From: JAXHUK01 sp034189725
GTDB taxonomy: Bacteria; Chloroflexota; Dehalococcoidia; SZUA-161
Direction: 5' to 3'
Assembly (NCBI GenBank): GCA_034189725.1
Contig: JAXHUK010000100.1
Coordinates: 1-12,354, forward strand
DNA length: 12,354 bases
The translations under genes were made by a program, and so were the position numbers. Under the pieces are notes generated by a model. It was not told the origin of the DNA. It ran no database searches and saw only the letters and a list, made by a program, of their open reading frames with translations. Below are positions 7,491 through 12,354 of this stretch, in pieces. Position 1 is the first letter of the stretch, and each line of letters opens with the position of its first letter.

Positions 7491-8549
7491 TTACCTTACG
7501 ATGATCTTGCCCTTCGGCTCCGCGATTATCTCGCCGATTATCGCTGCTTCGTCTACACCCTCTTGGCGCATTTTTCCCAGCAACGATTCTGCCTGCAGTG
7601 CGGGAACGGAGATCAGCAGCCCGCCCGAGGTTTGAGGATCGAACAGAATGTCTGACAGGTACTGTGGAACGTCGTTCCCAAGTTCGATCATGTTCATGCG
7701 GTAGTCTCTGTTACGGTGCAATCCTCCAGGGATCATTCCCATCTCGGCGAATCCCTTTGCTTCAGCGATGAACGGTACCTCTGAGGAGTCGATGCTCATA
7801 CCGACCTCGGTTCCCTCAATCATCTCACAGGCATGTCCCAGGAGTCCGAACCCGGTTACGTCGGTACAGGCATGAACCTCCACAGTCAGCATTAGTTCCG
7901 ATGCCTTCTTGTTGAGCGCAGTCATACATTTGATGGCCTTGGAGACTGCTACATCGTCAGCCATCCCGCCCTTCAGAGCGGTGTTGATTATCCCCGTTCC
8001 TAGAGGTTTGGTCAGTAGTAGCTTGTCCCCAACTCTAGCCCCGGTATTCAAGACTACTTTTTGTGGATGAATAGTACCGGTGACGGAGAGTCCATACTTG
8101 AGCTCCTGGTCTTCAACGCTATGACCGCCCACCAGTGTTACGCCTGCCTCGCGCATCTTATCCAGCCCCCCGGCCAGGATGTCCCGTAGTAGTGATATAT
8201 CCATTGACTGTATGGGGAAACAAACGATGTTCATCGCAGTGAGAGGTCTACCACCCATTGCATACACGTCGCTCAGAGCATTGGCAGCAGCAACCAGCCC
8301 AAATGTATAGGGGTCATCGACGATCGGGGTAAAGAAGTCTACAGTCTGAATGATTGCCAGGTCGTCATTCAGTTGATACACGCCGGCATCCTCTGATCGC
8401 TCTATACCCACGATCAGGTTTGGATCAGAGATGAAAGGCAGCCCCTTCAAAGCTTCGGCTAAGTCTCCCGGACCTATCTTGCAGGCTCAACCTGCACCGC
8501 GGACGGTCTCGGTGAGACGTGGTCTCACTTCATTGTTCATATAATCCAT
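7491..8549 (-). CDS. selD: Selenide, water dikinase (SelD), selenocysteine-containing
   Basis: Makes selenophosphate from selenide and ATP, the selenium donor for Sec-tRNA and 2-selenouridine. An open frame without recoding would start only at a TTG at 8450 and lack the catalytic N terminus. Reading back through TGA at 8487-8489 gives V-R-G-A-G-U-A-C-K-I-G-P-G-D. This places selenocysteine 21 three residues before Lys24, exactly as Cys17 and Lys20 stand in E. coli SelD. The full product is 352 residues, close to E. coli's 347. Other motifs: DFFTPIVDDPYTFG (71-84), GGHSVEDQEL (141-150), TKPLGTG (180-186), FDPQTSGG (303-310). The start is ATG 8549, with alternatives GTG 8552 and ATG 8540; no strong ribosome site is seen. 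It begins six bases after the tusA-like stop, so re-initiation is likely. Last gene of the selenium operon. Confidence 0.93.
8460..8476 (-). promoter_or_regulatory. Candidate bacterial SECIS stem-loop in selD
   Basis: On the mRNA, UAGGUC pairs with GACUUA (six pairs including one G-U) around the loop CGGGA. The loop begins 17 bases after the UGA codon and has G at its second position. From memory, bacterial SECIS elements place a small apical loop some 16-37 bases after UGA with a G among its first two bases, which this meets. Pairing below the six-pair stem is poor. This is the expected site of SelB binding. Confidence 0.65.
8487..8489 (-). other. In-frame UGA codon read as selenocysteine
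   Basis: The plus strand reads TCA, hence TGA on the coding strand, at the catalytic Cys/Sec position of SelD. Conserved SelD residues occur on both sides in the same frame, so this is recoding and not a nonsense mutation. Confidence 0.93.
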
Positions 8550-8555
8550 CACGTT

Positions 8556-8774
8556 CTATTTCCGAGGGGGACTCAATACTATGCAGAAACCATCATCGAT
8601 ATTCTCTGATTCAACAGAGTATCCTCTACTTTGGGCAAGACGCGAAACATTTTCTTTGGAAACGGCGGTTTCCACAAGCACGGTTAGCGGTTCATTGGGG
8701 TGCTCATCAATGGCCTTTTTTGTTCTAACCACCGGTATGGGGCAGGAAAGGCCCCGCACATCTACCTCAATCAT
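8556..8774 (-). CDS. TusA/SirA-family sulfur (selenium) carrier-like protein
   Basis: Small cytoplasmic protein of 72 residues with the TusA fold signature: VDVRGLSCPIPVVRTKKAI (4-22), including Cys11 in the CPxP motif. In TusA this cysteine carries a persulfide; in the selenium-linked YedF family a TusA-like domain occurs beside selD. The ATG overlaps the stop of the upstream kinase-fold gene as ATGA (8771-8774), a sign of translational coupling. Its TAG stop is six bases before the selD start and in the same frame as selD. The likely role is carrying selenium (as perselenide) or sulfur for SelD; this is inferred from neighbours. YedF proteins usually have a second DsrE-like domain, which is absent here. 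Confidence 0.88.
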   Translation of the reverse strand: MIEVDVRGLSCPIPVVRTKKAIDEHPNEPLTVLVETAVSKENVSRLAQSRGYSVESENIDDGFCIVLSPPRK

Positions 8775-9667
8775 TGTTGAACTCCTTCACTATAGCATAT
8801 TCCGCTCCATTGGCAAAGATGCTCTTTGTACACCTCCGGGAAATGCTCGATGATCTGACTAACTGTGGTGGCCGGGGTAGCTTTGGCATAATGACCTGCC
8901 ACCCGGTTTGTTCTGGTGGCGAGTATAGCTGCGTCACGTGGTTCCAGGTCGGCATAAACAAAGGCGGAGATGAGGCCAGTGATGGTATCACCTGTTCCTC
9001 CGATGGCCTCCGACGCAGGCACATCAGGCTCGGAGATAGTGTCCAGAATCTCCCCGTCACGAATCACATAATCAGTCGCTCCCTTGACCAGCAGCAACCT
9101 GGCTGCGTCATTATGTTCGTAGGCCATGCTGGCCAGTTTCGGCGTCTGCGTTATGTCGGTGTCAAACAGGTGCTTTGCGATATAGGCAGGGTGCGTTGCC
9201 TCAGCGTCAGCGAGGAATGCTATCTCTGTGGCGTCCGGGGTGAATATATCGAATTCTGGAGCAAGCCCAGCGGCTTTAGCAGCGTACATCGAGGCGGCAT
9301 CCGCAATCATTATCGGCCTTTGAGCACACCCCTTGACGGATTCACAAAGTCTCCTTGTTAAGCTCATATCGGGGAGGCAGTAGTGCAATGCCAGCACCTT
9401 TGGGGAAATCTCGGCTACTTTACTTATCAGATATTCATAGATCTCTCTGCTGCCCTTGCCCTGGCCTGTGTCTCCCGCGACCAGGACATGCGGTGGCTCC
9501 AGATTGAGGTAATCGGTAGTAGCTAGTGCAGCGCTTATCATCGCTGCTGTGCCCTGGGTACAGGGAAGATGCCGGCCTTTTATTACCAGATATTCACCAT
9601 CTTTTTCAACCTTACCTATGGTCAAAGGGAGGTCTTTAATTGGTACTGTTCCTGCAATAAGCAACAT
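8771..9667 (-). CDS. YjeF C-terminal/ribokinase-fold protein in selenium operon
   Basis: Protein of 298 residues resembling the ADP/ATP-dependent NAD(P)H-hydrate dehydratase family (ribokinase-like fold). The diagnostic stretch is AIGGTGDTITGLISAF (221-236), with Asp227 as the expected catalytic base and GGTGD as the anion hole. FTPDATEIAFL (142-152) replaces the usual T-P-H-x-x-E motif, and LLVKGATDYVIRDGEI (192-207) matches the family's K-G-x-x-D region. The N-terminal part, with VAGDTGQGKGSREIYEYL (63-80), is less typical. Cysteines near the end (285, 291) are unusual. ATG 9667 is chosen because it follows the upstream stop by two bases and has GGAG/CAGGT before it; a TTG at 9688 is possible. 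Its place between DUF3343 and TusA-like genes points to selenium metabolism and not general NADHX repair, but no reaction is established. Confidence 0.8.
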   Translation of the reverse strand: MLLIAGTVPIKDLPLTIGKVEKDGEYLVIKGRHLPCTQGTAAMISAALATTDYLNLEPPHVLVAGDTGQGKGSREIYEYLISKVAEISPKVLALHYCLPDMSLTRRLCESVKGCAQRPIMIADAASMYAAKAAGLAPEFDIFTPDATEIAFLADAEATHPAYIAKHLFDTDITQTPKLASMAYEHNDAARLLLVKGATDYVIRDGEILDTISEPDVPASEAIGGTGDTITGLISAFVYADLEPRDAAILATRTNRVAGHYAKATPATTVSQIIEHFPEVYKEHLCQWSGICYSEGVQQ

Positions 9668-9669
9668 AT

Positions 9670-10203
9670 TTACCTGCTCTCCTGCCAAATACGAGTGCTT
9701 TCCTCCAGTGCTCTGTCCAGCATGAGAGCGCAGAGAGTGAAACCGATTTCCTTTGGCCTTGGTGCCTCTGTTACCCGGTTGCCGATCATCTCAGCGTGAA
9801 GATAGGGGATGTCGGGACAGCCTCCACCAGACGTGTTTACAATGTTGCCGCTCTCTTTATCAAAAGAGAGCTTCATATTACCCGCCTTGACCATCGTCCA
9901 GTTGCCGAAATCAGTTACTTTAACGATCTCCAGAAGCTCAGCCATACCTGCCTTGAGCGGGGCAATACTTACGTAAGGAGCATCTTTCTCCCTGAGCAAT
10001 CTCTCAATGCCGGGCTGCTCCACCAGGTTGATTTCCACTGCCAGATCGCAACCCTTGCGTAGCTCTGGTGGAGGTGCAACCAGTCTGATAGCATAGTTTG
10101 CTTTCTTGAGCACCCTCTCCGCTTTCATAGCGTCATGCACATCCATGAAGAGTACCAGACCTCCACCTTCGAAGGACGGCTTGCGATGCTTAAAAAGTGC
10201 CAT
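9670..10203 (-). CDS. DUF3343 (putative Se/S carrier-like) protein with extra C-terminal domain
   Basis: Protein of 177 residues. Residues about 14-85 match the DUF3343 pattern: GLVLFMDVHDAMKAERVLKKA, then VAPPPELRKGCDLAVEI with Cys52 at the family's conserved cysteine. Such domains occur beside selD, yedE and yedF genes and are called putative selenium/sulfur carriers. Usual DUF3343 proteins are about 80-100 residues. Here roughly 80 further residues follow, holding W102, SGGGCPDIPYLHAEMIG (125-141) with Cys129, and EIGFTLCALMLDRALEE (152-168). I do not recognise this second domain. The ATG at 10203 has a strong AGGAGG (10209-10214) and follows the yedE stop by 15 bases. The stop is two bases before the kinase-fold start, indicating tight co-translation. 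Confidence 0.85.
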   Translation of the reverse strand: MALFKHRKPSFEGGGLVLFMDVHDAMKAERVLKKANYAIRLVAPPPELRKGCDLAVEINLVEQPGIERLLREKDAPYVSIAPLKAGMAELLEIVKVTDFGNWTMVKAGNMKLSFDKESGNIVNTSGGGCPDIPYLHAEMIGNRVTEAPRPKEIGFTLCALMLDRALEESTRIWQESR

Positions 10204-10218
10204 CTAAACCTCCTGTTG

Positions 10219-11280
10219 CTAGGCTGCTTTCTCTCTCATCAAGAAGCCCACAGCCAAGCAGAATATCAATCCCATAATTACCGCTATAACACTGAAATCA
10301 CCGATTCCGCTGGGGCTTGCGGAGGTCAGGAAATTATGAGCAAACGCTGCACCGACGAGCAGCCCCAGGACAGTTACACCGGCATCGGTGTCGCCTTCTC
10401 CGGAAAGGATAAGCTGGCGCAAGGGGCAGCCACCCAGGAGTGTTGCTGCTAAGCCGACCAGAGCCATGCTTAGAAAGTTCCACAGGTGGTTATCGTGAGC
10501 TACCGGTTGTCCAACAAAACCCCAATCAACAGTGCCTAGAATTAAATTGATAACAAATGCTCCGATGAAGAATGCGACGATTCCGCTGAAGAGGTAGGTA
10601 TCTTTGACCATAATGAGATCTCTCCAGCCACCAACGAAGCACATTCTGGTTCTCTGTGCCAGTATGCCAACCAGGAGACCAACTCCCAACGATACCCAGA
10701 GCGCAGCGTGCATAGCGCCTGGTCCACTCTCGCTGGAAAAGATAAAACCAGGTGTAACTATGGCCAGGAGAAGTACACCTACCATTAGCACTGGCAGCAC
10801 CCATCCCGCTGCGCTGTGTGTCTTATTGGAACGCCCTAGATTGAAGCCGTTTTTCAGGAACAAAATACCAATCGCTGCACCTGCTATAATACCGGCAAGA
10901 GCAGTGATTCCGTTGAGATCACCTCCAGCCAGGCGTATCAAAGCTCTGACCGGGCATCCAAGGAAAACCAGTGCGCCGATCATGACAAAGACGCCCAGGA
11001 GAAACCGAATTAACGGAGATGAGCCGCCCCTTGCTTTGAACTCACGAAAGGCGAATGCAGAGCCGAAGGCTCCCAGTACAAGTCCCATGATCTCGGGACG
11101 CAGATACTGTACTACCCCGGCCCGATGAAGTCCTAAGCCACCAGCGATGTCGCGAAGGAAACAGGCAATGCAGATACCCATGTTTGGTGGATTGCCCCAA
11201 CGAGTCATCAAAGCAGCGAGAATCCCAAAAACGAGTCCCGCCACTATGATCAGGAGCCTTGATGCCACTAGTCGACGCAT
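10219..11280 (-). CDS. yedE: YeeE/YedE-family membrane transporter, probable selenium transporter
   Basis: Integral membrane protein of 353 residues with about ten hydrophobic segments, first gene of the selenium operon. It belongs to the YeeE/YedE (TsuA-like) family, whose members take up thiosulfate or related chalcogen compounds; those next to selD are annotated as putative selenium transporters. The two halves look like an internal duplication. FLGCPVRALIRLAGGD (107-121, Cys109) is echoed by LGGCPLRQLILSGEGD (282-297, Cys285). GICIACFLRD (35-44, Cys37/Cys40) is echoed by RMCFVGGWRD (212-221, Cys214). These cysteines are the sort that relay the substrate through the membrane in thiosulfate transporters. 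The ATG at 11280 has AAGGGGAT some ten bases upstream. A leader of about 98 bases separates it from the predicted promoter. The transported selenium species is unknown. Confidence 0.9.
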   Translation of the reverse strand: MRRLVASRLLIIVAGLVFGILAALMTRWGNPPNMGICIACFLRDIAGGLGLHRAGVVQYLRPEIMGLVLGAFGSAFAFREFKARGGSSPLIRFLLGVFVMIGALVFLGCPVRALIRLAGGDLNGITALAGIIAGAAIGILFLKNGFNLGRSNKTHSAAGWVLPVLMVGVLLLAIVTPGFIFSSESGPGAMHAALWVSLGVGLLVGILAQRTRMCFVGGWRDLIMVKDTYLFSGIVAFFIGAFVINLILGTVDWGFVGQPVAHDNHLWNFLSMALVGLAATLLGGCPLRQLILSGEGDTDAGVTVLGLLVGAAFAHNFLTSASPSGIGDFSVIAVIMGLIFCLAVGFLMREKAA

Positions 11281-11323
11281 GATCTATATCCCCTTTCGAT
11301 CTTCTTGCTCTAAAGCGATATCA

Positions 11324-11359
11324 GGAAAATGTACATCTACACTGTTGCCTTACATTTCC
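11324..11359 (-). promoter_or_regulatory. Hairpin in yedE mRNA leader
   Basis: GGAAAATGTA (11324-11333) and TACATTTCC (11351-11359) are inverted repeats with one extra A, able to form a nine-pair stem with a loop of about 17 bases. It lies within the predicted leader between the yedE promoter and start codon. There is no T run, so it is not an evident terminator. It may be an RNA regulatory fold or a second DNA operator. Confidence 0.45.
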
Positions 11360-11362
11360 CCA

Positions 11363-11380
11363 TGCGATACAATTACCGCA
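11363..11380. promoter_or_regulatory. Candidate LysR-type operator (T-N11-A palindrome)
   Basis: TGCGATA (11363-11369) and TACCGCA (11374-11380) form an imperfect palindrome with a CAAT centre. It contains T-N11-A on both strands, the LysR-type binding pattern. It overlaps the predicted yedE start of transcription and lies some 75 bases before the lysR start codon, so binding could govern both genes. Confidence 0.5.
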
Positions 11381-11384
11381 GTTG

Positions 11385-11413
11385 ATTATACTATAAATAA
11401 ATATCGTCGGCAA
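11385..11413 (-). promoter_or_regulatory. Sigma-70-type promoter of the selenium operon
   Basis: On the minus strand: -35 TTGCCG (11413-11408, 4 of 6 consensus), a 17-base AT-rich spacer and a perfect -10 TATAAT (11390-11385). Start of transcription would be near 11378. It lies in the 165-base gap between the divergent yedE and lysR genes. Confidence 0.65.
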
Positions 11414-11426
11414 CATAAAAAATACT

Positions 11427-11432
11427 TATAAT
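11427..11432 (+). promoter_or_regulatory. Possible -10 box of the lysR-type gene
   Basis: TATAAT stands 14 bases before the ATG at 11446. No good -35 lies 17 bases upstream, and the leader would be only about seven bases, too short to include the full ribosome site. It may be an activated or leaderless promoter, or chance in AT-rich DNA. Confidence 0.3.
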
Positions 11433-11445
11433 ATGGGAAAAGGTG

Positions 11446-12345
11446 ATGAACCTCGACTATCTGAGAACATATGTAGAAGTAGTAAAACGAAGAAGCTTTT
11501 CGGAAGCGGCCAAACGTTTAGGAATCACTCAGCCTGCTGTATCCTTCCAGATGAGAAGACTCGAGGGTGATCTTGGCATACGTCTGCTCGAACGCGGCCA
11601 AAAGACAATTAGTATGACCGATGCAGGGAAGCGGTTGTTTGCTTTTGCTGAATTGATCGAGCAGCAGAGGGTAACCTTGATGAACGATCTTGAACAATTA
11701 CGCCATGATGTGACTGGAACCATCATCATTGGTGCGAGCACTATTCCAGGTGAAATTCTACTGCCACCTGTTCTGGGCGAATTCAAAGCACTGCACCCAA
11801 ACATAGGGGCTCACGTTGTAATCTCAGACTCTATAAACGTCATCACGAAAGTTAAGGAAGGTGATTACGATGTGGGATTCTGTGGTATTGCACCGGAAGG
11901 CAAGGACCTGGACTATTTTAAAATAGCGGAGGACGAGATCGTTCTCATTGTATTTCCCGAGCATCCCCTGGCACAGAAAGAGCACATTTCATTCCTTGAC
12001 CTGGAGGGAGAATCGCTTATCTTGCGTGAGGAGACCTCTGGTACTCAACAAAACCTGAAATCGCTATTAACCAGTGCCGGTTTTGACATAAGTAAGTGGG
12101 TGCCAGATCTGGTTTTAGGCACAACTCAGGCTGTGGTATCCGCGGTGGAGTCAAGAGCGGGAATCGCTTTCGTATCGAACCTGGCGATCAAGAAGAGTGT
12201 AGCCCTGGGTCTGGTCAAAGAGGTGCTTGTTAACGGTCTGAAACTCAATCGGAACTTCTACTGTATTTATCGTAGGGAGAGAGTAGTTTCTCGTCTGCTC
12301 GGTGAGTTCATCTCCTTCGCTCAGTCAAGGGCAGTACAGGATTAG
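11446..12345 (+). CDS. LysR-family transcriptional regulator of selenium operon
   Basis: DNA-binding regulator of 299 residues, standard LysR length. The N-terminal winged helix-turn-helix (about residues 1-60) reads YLRTYVEVVKRRSFSEAAKRLGITQPAVS, then the wing with RLLERGQKTISMTDAGK. A linker helix follows, then a periplasmic-binding-protein-like effector domain (about 90-295) with GTIIIGASTIPGEILLP at its start. ATG 11446 is chosen over the GTG at 11443; GGGAAAAGG (11435-11443) serves as ribosome site. Divergent from yedE with 165 bases between, the classic layout for a LysR regulator controlling its neighbour. A selenium-metabolism-linked LysR subfamily is known beside such operons, so this is its likely role. 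The effector (a selenium or sulfur compound) is not readable from sequence. Confidence 0.92.
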   Translation: MNLDYLRTYVEVVKRRSFSEAAKRLGITQPAVSFQMRRLEGDLGIRLLERGQKTISMTDAGKRLFAFAELIEQQRVTLMNDLEQLRHDVTGTIIIGASTIPGEILLPPVLGEFKALHPNIGAHVVISDSINVITKVKEGDYDVGFCGIAPEGKDLDYFKIAEDEIVLIVFPEHPLAQKEHISFLDLEGESLILREETSGTQQNLKSLLTSAGFDISKWVPDLVLGTTQAVVSAVESRAGIAFVSNLAIKKSVALGLVKEVLVNGLKLNRNFYCIYRRERVVSRLLGEFISFAQSRAVQD

Positions 12346-12354
12346 CCTTCCCGT

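Noticed and set aside
7491..8450. SelD starting at TTG 8450 as a shortened protein
   Set aside because: This omits the catalytic Cys/Sec and lysine. Conserved SelD residues continue upstream through an in-frame TGA to a good ATG.
8829..9685. Walker-type P-loop in the kinase-fold protein (GDTGQGKGS)
   Set aside because: It lacks the Ser/Thr directly after GK, and the ribokinase-type GGTGD motif already explains nucleotide binding.
1..12354. tRNA genes (including tRNA-Sec), CRISPR arrays, insertion sequences
   Set aside because: I looked in the intergenic stretches for T-loop-like GGTTCGA motifs, repeat-spacer patterns and transposase motifs and found none.

Overview
The window (about 12.35 kb, GC roughly in the high forties by eye) is densely coding bacterial DNA. 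It contains a CoA-dependent fatty/organic acid degradation cluster and a selenium-handling operon with its own regulator. Good Shine-Dalgarno sites, several GTG starts and short intergenic gaps fit a bacterium. The mix of beta-oxidation genes with selenophosphate synthesis suggests an anaerobe, for example a Chloroflexota/Dehalococcoidia-like or sulfate-reducer-like lineage. That placement is inference only; no marker gene fixes the taxon.

Positions 1-510 hold no convincing gene but carry two terminator-like hairpins. Minus strand, 2896 to 511: two acyl-CoA dehydrogenase genes in tandem, probably one operon and possibly a heteromeric enzyme. Positions 2897-3331 are a divergent promoter region with three inverted repeats. 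Plus strand, 3338-7369: two crotonase-fold proteins, a Sir2-family NAD-dependent deacylase and an AMP-forming acyl-CoA synthetase, closed by a strong intrinsic terminator at 7384-7421. Together these genes would activate an acid to its CoA thioester, oxidise it and hydrate it. The sirtuin could control the ligase by deacylating its conserved C-terminal lysine.

Minus strand, 11280 to 7491: a five-gene selenium operon, yedE-like transporter, DUF3343 protein, YjeF/ribokinase-fold protein, TusA-like protein and selD. It is divergent from a LysR-type regulator (11446-12345). The key point is that selD is longer than a plain ORF call shows. It begins at about 8549, and its catalytic position is an in-frame TGA (8487-8489), read as selenocysteine in the motif G-A-G-U-A-C-K. 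A small stem-loop with G-rich loop lies just downstream, as expected for a bacterial SECIS. SelD is therefore itself a selenoprotein, and the organism must encode SelA/SelB/SelC elsewhere.

The operon reads as a selenium uptake and delivery module. YedE would bring in a selenium species; the DUF3343 and TusA-like proteins are plausible persulfide/perselenide carriers; SelD makes selenophosphate. The YjeF-like kinase-fold protein is the least explained component.
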